DNA of 64,000 bases from Lunularia cruciata (GCA_948567375.1 OX419759.1:62772593-62836592), one strand, 5' to 3'. Counted from the stretch's first letter, positions 31,243-43,049 are shown. Made by a program: numbers and translations. Notes: generated by a model from the letters alone, not told the origin.

Positions 31243-34200
31243 TGTGGTACCCACATTTTTTGTTTTTTATGGTTAGTAGTGTTTAAGAGACGAAGTAAGC
31301 ACAGAAAAGTCGAATTGCAAACAAAGAAGGGGTGAAAGTAACTTAGGAGGAAAGCCGAAGAAGCTGACATCGGATCCGATGATGGAGGTACTCGGAAGAG
31401 GAGTATGCCGGAAGCAGGCCAAAGATCATCATCTTCGGGTTGGAAAATGCAGGAATGATGAAGACCGTTTAACAACCTCGGTACGTGGCAAGAAAGTACA
31501 TTTCAAGAAACGGCGGGGGCAAAAGAAGCATGTCTTGACAGTAACCGGGAGTGCACACAGAAGAGAGAAACTCACAGACAAAATTGACTGAAGAATGACT
31601 ATGATTCAGGGCAATATAAAATTGGGAATGCGCAGGGGGAAGTTGAATTTGCTAAGTAAATTTCCAATTCCTTTGAGTAGTCATCCTGTAGGAATGCGTG
31701 TCTAAAAGCCCGTCGAGAGTGAAATTTTCCGAAACCCTGAGGGAGTTAGAGTGTCTTGTACAGGAGAGGGGCTGATCTTCCAACAGCGTAGAACGAGAGA
31801 ACAAATCATGGCAAAGAAGGTGGCCAACGTGCTGGTAGTGAGAGGTTTTGCAATTCAAAGAGTAGATGTAGTAGCTAGGATCAAAGTCTTGGTTAGACTT
31901 TGTATCACCTTTTTAGCATGGAACTGGAATTTCAATTTCCCGGGAGTAATGGCAGAGATCGATGCTAGTAATTGTGAAGAGGGTCCCAAAGTGGAGGGGA
32001 AGAGAGGCAATCCGGCTTGATGGACTGAGTCGGATTGGAAGTTAGTCCTGGAGAGAGAAGCAAGAGAGCCAACAAGAATCACCTTCTATCGGAAGTGTGA
32101 TGCTGCAGAGGAGACGGCGGAGATTCGTAATTCGTTTTTCGCTCCAAGAACTACGAATGGTTACAAGGTGGAGTCCTATCGGGACCCAATCCGAAGAAGT
32201 ATCGTAGGGGCAATGATGGCCATGTTCAAGCCGGAACAACGTATGTAACCATGCAGCAGGCGGTTTTCTTCCACTAGATGTTTGCAGGAGTACCTGTGAA
32301 TTGGGCAAAGTGTTTCCATCACCGAACCAGGCAGATGGTAGTGAATTGGCAAATGCGCTCGCCACCGCATTATTTTGCACCATTTGTAGCACATTTCTAC
32401 TTCGGCCTAAACTTGCTCTTTGAAGACGAGCGGCATCGTATGGTCTCCCACATGCACCCTGATTTGAGACAAGAAGCCGATGAAGAGGAGCAACAGTATA
32501 TGCTTCAGCTGCGGGTGAATGACGAATACTTTGCAAGAACGGGATAGTGGAAGATCAAAGATGTGGCCAGTCCAAAGACGAAGAAGCAAAGTAAACCCAA
32601 AGAAGCTAAACCATCACCCATCCAACACAAGACTCGGAGGCTAATGTTGAAGACCACTAACGTCATGAGAAGAGCATCTTTGGGAGTGGAGTCGGATGAA
32701 GAAACTGAGTCGCAAGAAGAGGACTCAGAAGAAGAAGAGCTCACGTTAAAGAGTGGGGAGTCGGGTAGCAAAAGTGATGGAGAGCCCGAAGTCCAACAAT
32801 TGGTAGTGGTCAGTGAAGCTGGTGAGGCAATGATGGAGAACAAGCCAAAACCTGAAGCAAAGAAAGAGTATCCCGCGGGGCCGAGTTCAAGAGGCCAAGA
32901 CGAAGATAGTGCCGACACTACGAAGATACAAAGATTGCGACTTCGGATGAAGGAGCCGATGACCCAGGAAAAGACTCCAGACAAAGGAGGCAATGATGAA
33001 GAAGAAACTTTTGGCGGGATAGCAGATTTGACAAGGGTTATCACACCTATGCTCAAGCTATTGAAAGAACATTGTATGGGAATTGCCCAAGATCGAGTAA
33101 AAGGGATGAATGAGCTGCAGGTGGTGGAGCATCTGTTGAAGGAAGTGCAGGAGCTACAAGAGCATCAAATCCGAAGAAGTGCGGAAATTGAAGATCTTCG
33201 GAGGGAGGAAGACTTGAGGAAGAAACTGCTGAGCTTGTTATAAGAGAGTTGCACAAAGAAGGAGAACGACCTGCAAAAGCAAGCCGGAGAGTTGAGGGAG
33301 CAGGCAATGTGGCTCAGCAAGATGCAAGAGGAAGTAAGTACTGTGCACGTCAAGAATGTCCATTTGAAGGCGATGACAATCGTAATGGAGCAAGAATTGG
33401 ACAGCTTGAAGAAGAGTGCCGCAACAAAAGATCAAGCATGGCAGAGAAAATTGGCGTCCAAGCAAGAAGAAGAAGAGCATTTGCGTGAACTTGTCAAGAG
33501 TGTGGAGCAAAAGAAAATGCAGTATGCAGAGGAGAAGAAGATGCTTGCTACAGAATACGAAGATGAGTTGCAGATGTATCAGGAGGAGTTGAAGGTGGAG
33601 CGTTCTTGAGGATACGCATCAGAATCAGTAGGGGACATTGCGGGGAAGCTACGAGTAATTTTAAGCACGGAGGCTGAAGGAAGATTGGAAGAAGCTCGTC
33701 TGCATGAGTTGAAGTTACTTGTGCAGGAGACTCGGAAGCAAAGAGCCAAGGATGTGGACATGAACACATTGCTGATTCGGTTGAGAGAACATGTAGATAG
33801 AAAAATGTTGGAGGTAGAAAATAATGTTAGTCTTAGGCTAGATTTAGTCAATTCAGAGTTAGAGAAAATTCGGAATAGTGTGACAGAAGAGAAGAAACCC
33901 GATGTCACAGAAGTAGGAATTCAAGTGTCATCGGACTTGCTAATTGACATCGTAGAGAAGAGTGGGTCAGGACATAAGAGTGTAGATGGAGTAAACCAGA
34001 GCTCAATTGAAGACTGTAGTGAAGAAGTTATAGAATTAGTAAAGAAATTAGTAGAATCAGTCATACCCAAAGAAGGTGAGATAGCAAGAAGATCATCGGG
34101 TTTGGAAGCCGATGATGAAGTCGACATCGGATCGGGATAGAAGTCAATTTTGAGATAGGAAAGGACAGATATGAAACGATAGATTGTCACTTAGGATTTG

Positions 34201-34939
34201 TAGGTAGGAAGAGATGTTAGGAAGCGGTGCTTAGGTAGGCAAGTCTACCGTTTGCTTCAGTATTTAAGTGGAGCACTCGCAGTACGATGTTATTCAATAT
34301 TCATATTTCTGAAGATAGATAAAGCAAAGTGTTGTTCCCAGTACTCGTCACTTAAGCTTAATTCCGATTGTCAATTTTGTGTGTGTATTTGTGAGTGTGT
34401 GGAGAATTCCGAAGAGCAAGTCAGTGTGTTTGTGGATGTTGGAATCTACAGCCTTGATCTTCATTCTGTGTGTTTGATCCTGAGTGAAGTGCATCAGAGC
34501 AATGCCTTGACAGATCTGAGAGGAATTGTAGTGTTGGTAGTACTCTGCATTGGTGAGTGCAGCACGAAGTTGATGTGAAGCAATTTTGATCAAGGAAGTT
34601 GTGCCTTCAGTGGAGGGGTGGAACACAATTCTGAGGCAAAATCGGTCTTCGCTATGAAGTGCCGTCTTCGGGAGAATCTGAATCATCACAATCAAGAGTT
34701 GTTTGGACAAAATTGACTATGATGTGATTACATGTGTGTATTTGTGACAAGTTGTAAAGATTGTGAGCTTGTTACTCTCTTCTAGGTGTAGTTTCTACCT
34801 GAGAGATTAAAGAAGCAATCAAGAAGAACTGCAATTGTGACTTTTGACTTTGTATTTGACCAATTCTGGATAGTATCTCTGCAGGAACAAACTTTACTTA
34901 CCCAATTACCGCAAAAGTGATATTTGCCGGGTTGTCACA
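31243..34939 (+). repeat. putative long 5' LTR of element D
   Basis: Starts TGTGGTACCC at the junction with A2 and ends GGTTGTCACA just before the primer-binding site, giving TGTG...CACA ends. It is 3.7 kb long and contains a coding frame (32248-34140) and a TATA-like box (cagtatttaag, 34258-34268). A second LTR is not present in the window, so LTR identity is inferred. Confidence 0.5.
32248..34140 (+). pseudogene. long acidic coiled-coil protein frame upstream of the element D primer-binding site
   Basis: One reading frame holds for about 630 codons, broken only by TAG 32275, TAG 32545, TAA 33241 and TGA 33607. The first part (MFAGVPVNWAKCFHHRTRQM, HYFAPFVAHFYFGLNLLFED) is globular and unrecognised. 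Then comes an acidic Glu/Ser-rich stretch (ETESQEEDSEEEEL), followed by two long heptad-like coiled coils (about 33080-33610 and 33680-33900). A further piece at 31809-32250 in another frame may be its N terminus. Function unknown. It could be an extra ORF of the element or captured host sequence. Confidence 0.5.
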
Positions 34940-34945
34940 TGATTT

Positions 34946-34961
34946 TTGGCGCCACTGCCGA
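34946..34961 (+). other. element D primer-binding site region
   Basis: Reads ttggcgccactgccga, close to the ttggcgccgttgccgggg block that follows the 5' LTR in many plant gypsy elements. It lies 6 bases after the presumed LTR end ...CACA. Confidence 0.6.
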
Positions 34962-35075
34962 GGATACAAATCTTGGAAGTGGAAGAATACAAAGCCAAAT
35001 TTGAAACTGGGTGTCCACGCAATATGAATGTCTGCATCGAGAGAACAATGGGAAGAGAGAGCTCAAAGATGAGCA

Positions 35076-36794
35076 GTGCAACGTGAAGAAGATGAGCGTT
35101 TGAAAGCCCCATACACTTCAAACAAAATCAAACGAGAAGAGTTGGACTTTCAACTTCTCCACGAAGTACAAGCAGCCCTGCGCAAACTTGACCAAAAGAG
35201 ACGCAAAGGAGGTTGGCAAGGCTACTTTTCATCCCCGTCTTCCAAGAACAAGAAAGACTTGAGCGAGCAAACATACGCGCTACGACCCAGTACACCGACT
35301 TCTCCTAAAGCTATAAAGGAAGTTGATTTCATTAAGAAGTTCATTCAAAAAAAGATAGCTCAAACACTTACGGAAGAAGAGTGTCAGCATCTGGTACAAA
35401 AAATTCCTTGGTTATCCCGAAGAAGATTCAAAGATCAGACTGAAGTTATGGACTCTCTTACTTCTGATCGGGTTGAAGTCGACAACACCAGAGAAGAAGA
35501 AATTGTCGAAGAAGACCCCAATTTGAACTTGACAAATTGGAACCCATGGGCAGACAACATGGCGTCCATACCAAGTAGCTCTGCGGTTCTTGTAAGTTCA
35601 AACTTACCACACCCAAATCCACCACACCAAATGATGTCTTCGTTACCCGTGACCCGACATGCTTATCAAAAGTACAAAAGTATAGAGCAAGATGAAGATC
35701 CTGACAAATTCATTAAGGAATTTGAAGTCATTTCCTTTGCCAAGGAACATGACTCTGCGGATCGACTACGGATTTTTCCAAGTCTGCTCCGAAAGAAGGC
35801 TCGGAGCTGGTATACTCATGTAACACAGAAGGGATTTACCCCAATGGACTGGGTAGACTTACGGAATGGCTTCCTAGAACAATTTTGGGAAGTGGATTAT
35901 GATACAAGTGTCTTCGCAGCACTCAATGATTTGGATCGAGGAAAGAAGGTAAAATTGAGAGATTACTCTCAACGGTTCATGGCCTTATTGAACCGAGTTC
36001 CAAAGCAATCCGGGGTGGTGGGGTATTCCGATGCCCAAGCCATTACCTGGTTTCTTGGCGGAATTTCACCGGAGATTCAAATCATTGCCAGGGAGAGAAA
36101 TGTAACCTCTGTGGACAAAGTCCTCAATTATGTTGCCCGATATGAGGCGGCTCATTCTAACTTGTCCAGTAATCAAAGAAATTGTGAGAAGAAAGGCAAA
36201 AAGCCAAGACGAAGAGCTTCACGTAGTACTTCTCCTTCTTTGGAAGAATCCTCCACTTCTTCTAGTTCTTCTTTGGAATCCGACGAAGAACCCGAGCCGA
36301 GAAAAATACAAAGACGTAGGGGAAAGAAGCCCGTAACACCGCCAGTAAAGAATATATCCAAGGCGGATCAAAAGTTGGAAACTATGATTAAAGAGTTTGC
36401 GGATTTTAAAATTCAGATGATTGGGGCAAAGGACCAAAGAAAACCTTTGTCATTTGGACGACCAAATGTATGGTGCACTGCGTGTGGTAAATCCGGCCAT
36501 GCTAATACGGAGTGTTTAACTCGCACAGCATTTCTAGTGCAACAAATAGATTGGGTTCTTGGATGGGATCAAGGCAAAGAAGAAGATACGGTATATCAAA
36601 CCCAATATACACAGCCTCCATCAAGCACATCATATCAAGGTCCCATGTTTGGACCACGGGAGTACAATCCTACTGTTCCTCCACAAAGACCCCCGATGGG
36701 TGGTCAGAATAGACCTCAAAATGTGGCACCGGGTGCTTGTTACAATTGTGGCTCAATGGAACATTGGTCTCCAAATTGTCCGGAGCCAAGATGA
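35076..36794 (+). CDS. element D gag polyprotein (open, 572 codons)
   Basis: The longest intact frame in the transposon part. A basic N terminus is followed by a retrotransposon gag domain (about residues 200-360: YKSIEQDEDPDKFIKEFEV, LRKKARSWYTHV, FLEQFWEVDYDTSVFAALND, VKLRDYSQRFMALLNRVP, AITWFLGGISPEIQ). A Ser/Arg/Glu-rich hinge comes next, then knuckles CTACGKSGHANTEC and CYNCGSMEHWSPNC (both C-x2-C-x4-H-x4-C). It ends at a single TGA, beyond which the same frame continues with a third knuckle, so the stop is probably a recent mutation. The start is the first ATG after an in-frame stop. Confidence 0.85.
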   Translation: MQREEDERLKAPYTSNKIKREELDFQLLHEVQAALRKLDQKRRKGGWQGYFSSPSSKNKKDLSEQTYALRPSTPTSPKAIKEVDFIKKFIQKKIAQTLTEEECQHLVQKIPWLSRRRFKDQTEVMDSLTSDRVEVDNTREEEIVEEDPNLNLTNWNPWADNMASIPSSSAVLVSSNLPHPNPPHQMMSSLPVTRHAYQKYKSIEQDEDPDKFIKEFEVISFAKEHDSADRLRIFPSLLRKKARSWYTHVTQKGFTPMDWVDLRNGFLEQFWEVDYDTSVFAALNDLDRGKKVKLRDYSQRFMALLNRVPKQSGVVGYSDAQAITWFLGGISPEIQIIARERNVTSVDKVLNYVARYEAAHSNLSSNQRNCEKKGKKPRRRASRSTSPSLEESSTSSSSSLESDEEPEPRKIQRRRGKKPVTPPVKNISKADQKLETMIKEFADFKIQMIGAKDQRKPLSFGRPNVWCTACGKSGHANTECLTRTAFLVQQIDWVLGWDQGKEEDTVYQTQYTQPPSSTSYQGPMFGPREYNPTVPPQRPPMGGQNRPQNVAPGACYNCGSMEHWSPNCPEPR

Positions 36795-37815
36795 CAAATT
36801 GGGTACGTACCCCTTTGTGGGAATTGTAAAGGATCGAGGCACGCAGGAAACCAGTGCCCACAACCACCCAATCTGAAGCCCCTTGTCAAGTATGTTCAGA
36901 CTCTTGCTAAGCGTGCTGCGCTTCAAGCGAAGGGGGACGCAACCGTCAATTGTATTACCCTTGAGGAAGAAAGTCCTCAAGAAGGAAGTCCGGCTTCAGA
37001 AGGAGATTGGCCGGACCTCAAAATTTTGAAGGTAGAAACTCGTGCGGAGAGAAGGAATAGAGTTTCTGAAGAACCAAGTATGGCGGCGTCTTCCTCCTGG
37101 AAAATGAAGAGACTGCGACCAAAATCTATTCTCTCTACAAAGGAAGAAAAGGTCCTAGCAAAAGCAAAAGCAAAAGCTTTGCAGAAAGAAATTAACGAAG
37201 CAGTACTACGCACGCGGGAGATGAGTGTGGAGGCAAATGCAAAGACGCAAACCCTTGTATTTCCGGCAGATATCAGGTCTGAAGTAAAAGACTTGATCCA
37301 AGCCAAAGTTGGTCAACTCGATGATCATCGGGTCAACCACCTACGCCCACTGGTTACCATCCTCAAGCATCCCAAATTTCACTTTGAACCGGCACACAAT
37401 TCAGAACCAAAGCCAAAGACGAAGCAGGTGAAATTGGGAGGAGTCCCACAGTACGATATTGTGGCAAATATGGCGTCTACAAGCGCAAATGTCACATTTA
37501 AGCAATTATGGGAGGACAATAAGCTCTATAAAAAGCAACTAAGCTCAGCTCTCAAGAAAGTGAGGGCGATGACGAAGAAGGACTTGCCCGCAATTTATCG
37601 TATTGAACAGGAAGACTTGGGATCTCCCAAGGTGGATGCGGAGATAGCAGGCTGCATGATTGCATCCATACCCATTGATTTGGGGTTGGGTGTAAATGTC
37701 ATGACAGAAGACACTGCACATCGACTGGGGTACACAACATTTGAACCAACACCCCGGATTCTTAAGTTTGCGGATCAAACCAGGAGACGGCCCTTGGGTT
37801 TAGGGTTGAATATTA
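36795..37815 (+). pseudogene. element D third knuckle and protease, truncated
   Basis: In frame with the gag after its TGA: CGNCKGSRHAGNQC, then a Lys-rich coiled region (EKVLAKAKAKALQKEI), QYDIVANMASTSANVTFKQL and a protease-like end (MIASIPIDLGLGVNVMTED, HRLGYTTFEPTPRILKFADQ). The active-site D-x-G reads DLG. The element ends at 37815. The frame then runs 24 codons into family A leader DNA and stops at 37889. Confidence 0.72.
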
Positions 37816-37820
37816 CCATG

Positions 37821-39269
37821 AGATACAAGCTGATACCAAGTACTACTCCAAGTAAACCCACTGCGTACTATAAGGCTATCTCCTCTTGAATCACCAAAGA
37901 ACTCCGTCATGATAAAGTAACCACAACCGCAAATTGCAACAGCAAACCAGAACCACAAATTGCAACTGCTAGTCGCAATTGCAAGTACCCCACCAAGTGC
38001 CAATACCAACTAAGCACCACCTACTAATGTAACTCTAACCGAGATAACTACACTAGGAGAACGGGCAACCTGTAACCTGTCATCACAACACGCACTCTCA
38101 TGGTCTGCAGGTCATCACTTCTTGCCTCACCGGAGAGAAACAAAGATAGTCTAACTGGTCATCACTCCAGCCTCACTCCCAAGAGCACACTAGAGCACCA
38201 ACGTTAGGGCACCTCACACAAACGTAGTGCACAAACAAGAAGTAGAGGATGGAGGGGGTCCAATCACAAGAAATCTAAACAAAAACCCTCCATCTCATAA
38301 AACAATATGGGATTGACTCTACCACCATTTGGCATTTGACACAAGAGAAGTTCGTATCTAAGTCCTAAGCTACCAAGATCACTAGGAATGAGATCAAATT
38401 GCCTCTCCTAGCCAAAGCTACAAGTGTATAGATAATAATGGCACAATCACTAGGACAACAAGTGAGGGTGGACTAGTTGGCTAGGGCACCAATCTAGGAA
38501 CAAGAGATCTAGAGGTCAAACCCTATTACGCACAATCTAGCAAGAAAGGCAGATTTTTCCAACCAATGACCAAGATCTACTCTAAACTAGCTAGCCTCAC
38601 GCTAGCAAGCTGGCTTGCTAGCCCTTCTGGCCCTTTTAGGCCTTTGTAGCCTCTCTCATAGCCCACAGCCCTATGCCAAAATTTAGCCAAATGAAGCCTT
38701 TCTTCTTGCCACTTTGAACCTCTTCCAAAATTTGGTGAAACTCCTCTAAACTTGCAAAAGTCCTCCAAACTAGCAAAACTCCTCCAAACTTGCAGAAGTC
38801 CTCTGAACTAGCAAAATTCCTCCAAATCTGGCCAAAATCTGGCGTAAAATCCAGCCAAAATTTGATATAAACCCTAAAGTTGGCTGACCGCCAAATCCTC
38901 CACTAACTCTTCACTTGAGCTAAATTGAAAACACGGGTTTTCCCAAATCACAAATTCACGAGAATAGCTTCCCAACTCCACCTTCAATTTTACTTTCTAA
39001 GCCCAACTTGCAACAAATTTGTCCTACCTTCACCTCTTGAGCTCAAAATCACAACCATTGCTCAAAATTTGCTCGTTTTGTGCTCAAAAATTGGCCAGTG
39101 CTTTTGCACACCGTCTGCCTTACTGCCAAATCTCCATCAAGCAATGAGCTTCTGCACACTAGGGAAAAATCTGAACTTCAATCTAGCTTCCAACGATCCA
39201 TTGAGCTTGGAGATACCACCAACACTCAAAGTTCCTACACCCAATTTCCCCTTGATTTCACTTCTTTGA
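37821..39269 (-). other. A2 5' leader
   Basis: The part next to 37821 matches A1 1-173 (minus strand), including the ACTTGCGGTTGC-like repeats. The rest, about 1.3 kb, has no counterpart in the window and no coding frame I can recognise. It lies between the 5' LTR and gag. Confidence 0.65.
38738..38830. repeat. short tandem repeat in the A2 leader
   Basis: About five units of 18-19 bp of the form aactcctccaaacttgcaa, alternating between cttgcaa and ctagcaa ends. Adjacent sequence has further related catctggccaaaatctgg-type units. Confidence 0.6.
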
Positions 39270-39717
39270 TGTAATCAAATTGTTTACCACTCTTAACTCA
39301 ACTCAACTCAGATCAGTACTTGATCTATCATTCTATAAACTACCAACAACTGGGCATTGATTACAGTCAAGCCACACTCACTCTAGCTAAGAGAATCCAG
39401 GTGACGCTTGCCGGCCTCTATCCACCATAGCCAGGAACTTGAAGGCTCAACATCAGAGAAGTGAGCTCTCTAGAGCTACATTTCAAAAGTATACCCCTTG
39501 GACTTGAGCTAGGTTTGAACCCTAATAGTCCTGCTAATGGCACACCCGATGGTGCAAATGGTGCAAAGTGACGATGGGCCCCACCGTGAAGTCAATACCC
39601 AAACACAAAATCTGACTATCAAGAAGTAGTCTTTGAGAAATTACTGAAATAACTCTAACTACTATCACCGGAACTCCAGTGTTTGAGTAATCTAGATGCA
39701 ACACTACAAATGGCGTG
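39270..39717 (-). repeat. family A 5' LTR of copy A2 (first ~110 bp replaced)
   Basis: On the minus strand it runs from TCACGCCATTTGTAGT to TTTGATTACA and matches A1 7640-8083. The LTR start (R1 part) is missing because an E LTR abuts at 39718. This is the only A LTR here with a clean CA end. Confidence 0.78.
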
Positions 39718-40287
39718 ACAATGTTTTGAGGATAATAGAGAACACAAAAGAGAAAAAACAAGTTTAACACTCAAAACTCTAATGCCCAAAAGGAGCACTT
39801 TTTTTTATATAGCCAAAGATGATCCACTCCAAAGAAACTCCACTCTTGGATCAAATACATGGATTGGTGACCTATTAGTGAGTTCCACACTTAGATTAGT
39901 TGCTTGGATGAGTAAGATGTCGATCCTTGCCCTATATGGCTGGTCAAATAAGTTTTGAATAGAAAGAATCTTTAGGGAATTTTCTTATAGAAATATCAAA
40001 ATCACATGGATGAGATACCATTAGAAAGCTCTTGTATAGATAAGCCTAGGGGAGGGAAGACCAACCTCTCCTCCATTGGGCGAAAACTTGCATATTTTTG
40101 AGGCCTAATTCATCCTTTTAGGCCTTCAAAATTGCTTGTGAAGTTTTAAGTACTCTGCATTATTAATAGAAATACTCTTTTAGTGATACTTGTATTTGAT
40201 CTACTTAGTTTGTCATGTGTAACATCCTTCCATATGTTACCATACCAAATTTCACCTCTAGATCATATGTCTAGCTATTGGTATTAC
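39718..40287 (-). repeat. family E LTR, degraded
   Basis: The plus strand reads atgttttgaggataatag...ctattggtattaca, about 570 bp, shorter than the other E LTRs by internal loss. It adjoins the A2 5' LTR and the copia remnant. Confidence 0.68.
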
Positions 40288-40459
40288 ATATATATGGTAA
40301 GGCTTGAGATATTTTCTAATGTTCAAACATTATGAAACTAAGACAAAGAACCCAACGTGCTTCCACAAATAGCATGAGATTGGATACCATCTAGTGGATA
40401 GAAGACAATACAAAAGGTAAGTGTTCACTTGCCATGGAGAATTGTAGGAAGTTAAAGTG

Positions 40460-40640
40460 TCATAGGTTTGACAATGGAGTAGAATAAAAGCAAAATGAAT
40501 TTGGTAACTTTTGCAAGGCTAAAGGAATTGTTCATCACTTCACTAATCTTAGCACTCCTAAGCAAAATTAACTGGCACATGGATAAATAGAACCTTCTTA
40601 GACAAAGCTCGAAGTATATTGATAAATGTAGGATTTGAAA
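40460..40640 (+). pseudogene. copia integrase remnant
   Basis: Reads RFDNGVE, FGNFCKAKGIVHHFTN and STPKQN-stop-LAHG, matching the copia integrase stretch with DNGGEF, FCKxxGIxR and TPQQNGVAER. It includes the second catalytic Asp. Confidence 0.72.
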
Positions 40641-41235
40641 CATAGTTTTGGGTAAAAAATTTAAATATAACAAGTGTACTAGTAAAGTTCTCTCCATCTA
40701 TAGTTATTGATTGTTAGATACCAAAGGAAGTTTGGAGAAGTAGTCTTGCAACATTTAAACTATTTAGATTTCCAATACAACACATAGTTAGAGAAGATCT
40801 AAGTTTTTGTTTAAGCTATGAAATGTATATTCCTAGGTTACAAAAATATATGGAAAAATATAGGAGGTGAGATCATAGTAACAACTATATTGTGGTAAAT
40901 AGATATATGAGGTTTGATGAGATATGTTGGGAGACATAAACTACTATAAGGAAGATAGCTTGACTACACTTGATATACTTGAGGTGCTTGATGTGGAATT
41001 AGTGTCCTCAAACCTATATAGGAGGATGTCTCAAATAAAGGAGGATGTCTCAAATATTTCTACATTCAAGGATTAGGACTCACAACAATCCCAACATTGC
41101 AATTCACCAAGAAAAAATAGAGCACTAGAGAGGTTTTGCTATTGAACTATATTGCCTTTTTGATGATTGCAAAAAATGCTTAGCCATGTGTATTTTAGGA
41201 GGCTATAGATGACAAATGTCATAAAAATGGAAAAT

Positions 41236-41992
41236 TATAATACCAAGAGCTAGCCATATGATCTAGATGTAAAATTTGGTATGGTAACATCTGGAATAAT
41301 GTTATACATGATGGTCAAAATAGATCAGATAGAAATATCACCAAAAGGATATTTTTACTAATAGAGCATAAACCAAAATAGACTTAAAACCTCAGAATCA
41401 ATAACTAAACATATGATTTAAAGGTGAAAATTAGTTTAGTAACATCTCAAAGGATGTTACACATGATGGATTGACTAGATCAAAAAGAGGTATCACCAAA
41501 AGGGGACTTCTACTAATAGAGTAGGAACCAAAATATACCTGAAATCTTTGAAAGCAATTTTGGAGGCCTAAACGGATGAATTAGGCCTCAAAAATATGCC
41601 CATCTCCCTACTCTCCTGGTGGAAAAGAGGTTGGACTTCCCTCCTCCCTACTTTTTCTTGTCGAGAGCTTTCTAACAATACCTCACCCATGTTATTCTTA
41701 GATTCCTATAGGAAGATTCCCTAAAATATTCCCTTTGGTCAAAGCTTGTTTGACCATATAGGAATCAAGACCAACATGTCACCCATCCAAAGTACATAAT
41801 TCAAGGGTAGAGCTTGCTTGCATTTCACCTATTGGGGTGCCTAATCCTAGGGCGGAGCTTCCTTAGAGTAGATCCTCTTTGTCTATATAATAAAGAGAAG
41901 GTGCTCTTTTGGGGCATTGGAGGTTTGAGTGTGAAATCGTGTGTTTCACATGGTGTGTTTCTTCTTAAGTCTCATATCTTCTAAGTATTACA
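41236..41992 (+). repeat. family E LTR (solo) in the copia element
   Basis: 757 bp in plus orientation, start tataataccaagagctag, end ctaagtattaca. The flanking bases aaaat and aaaca are only partly alike. It contains a TATA-like tatataataaag near 41884. Confidence 0.78.
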
Positions 41993-42000
41993 AAACAAAA

Positions 42001-42900
42001 GATGGAAGAAGAGATGGAGTTCTTTCATAAGACTTAAATAAGGGGTTTGGTGAAATTGCCTTCTAAAAAGAAGGCAATTGGCGGCAAATGGATGTACAAG
42101 ATGAAAGAAGGATATTTTGTAGTTAGTGGAACCAAATAAAAGGCCAAGCTTGTAGCAAAAGGGTATGCTTAAAAGGAAGTTAAAGGTTTAAATAATGAAA
42201 TGTATCTTTTATAATAAAAATCACTTTTGATGGAGTTCTACCTGATATTATTGCACATTTGACATTGAATTAGAGCAACTTGATGTTACCTCGTCTTTTC
42301 TCCATATAGATTTAGAGGAAGATATTTACATGAGCCAAGAAAAAGGTTCTCAAATCCCAAGGAAGGAGAATAAAGTATGTAGGTTGAAGAAATCAATATT
42401 CATACTAAACTAGAGTACTTGACAATGATATAAGCATATTTGAATGCTTTCATGATGAACCAAGCTATAGGAGAAGTGAGTTTGATTGTTTTGCATATTT
42501 CAAACAAGTTGAGAAGATCAGTCCATGTAGCTCTATCATTTTGTTGCTTTTTGTAGATATTATGTTGATTTTAGCTCAAAGGATATTTGAAATTAATAGG
42601 CCAAAGGGAGTAGAGTAGAGAGTGGAGGATAGACTTAAGATTTGCAAAGAAGATGCTAGACATTGATAAATCTAAAAGGATAAGAAGATGTGAAAATTGT
42701 GGATATCATAGGAGAAATCTTGAATATCTTCTTAGTATGATTATGCAAGAAGATATTGATGTATTTTGATATGGAGAATCTAAAGGTAGTGAGTATTCCT
42801 TTAGCTTCTAACTTAGAAATGTCTTTTGCATAGTATCTAAAGATTGAGTAAGATAGGAAGTCTATGGTTATAGAAAACCTTATATATAAAATGGTTTTCA
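42001..42900 (+). pseudogene. copia reverse transcriptase remnant
   Basis: Reads MEEEMEFFHKT, GLVKLPSKKKAIGGKWMYKM, AKLVAKGYA and, after frame changes, LEQLDVTSSFLHIDLEEDI and YMSQEKGS. These are the conserved N-terminal RT blocks of copia elements (WELVxLPxGKKAIGCKWVYK, LDVxxAFLxGxLxEEIYMxQP). The catalytic YVDD box is not clear. Confidence 0.75.
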
Positions 42901-43049
42901 CTAGAAAATATATGTTGTTTGGAGTTAGTGTGTACTCCAATGTCTAAAAAGTGTGTATTATTGCACATGTATATTCTGTTAATTCAAAGCACAAGAGTAG
43001 AAAGGAGATCAAGTCTTTGTTGATGCTTATTTTGCTAGAGATGTAGATA

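Larger units (their letters stand above)
31243..37815 (+). mobile_element. gypsy-type element D, 3'-truncated, inserted in A2
   Basis: A separate family: a long LTR-like 5' block (31243-34939), a primer-binding site, an almost intact gag with three zinc knuckles and a protease. It stops abruptly inside or just after the protease. ccatg flanks both sides (31238-31242 and 37816-37820), which could be a target-site duplication or microhomology. RT, integrase and a 3' LTR are absent. Confidence 0.72.
13977..39717 (-). mobile_element. Ty3/gypsy element family A, copy A2, in five pieces
   Basis: A2 pieces on the minus strand are 39717-39270 (5' LTR, start lost), 39269-37821 (leader), 31242-29822 (gag), 24208-23275 (gag end and protease), 22320-20188 (RNase H, integrase, PHD), 20187-20031 and 14372-13977 (3' LTR). 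Between them lie insertions D, B2, the E fragment and B1. Compared with A1 it lacks the bases matching A1 174-418 (short deletion at a TCA microhomology) and A1 2759-5219 (methyltransferase and most of RT, replaced by the E fragment). Confidence 0.82.

Noticed and set aside
32505..33056. 183-codon Ser-rich open frame on the minus strand
   Set aside because: It is the antisense shadow of the acidic Glu/Ser-rich frame on the plus strand of element D; composition mirrors it and no domain is visible.
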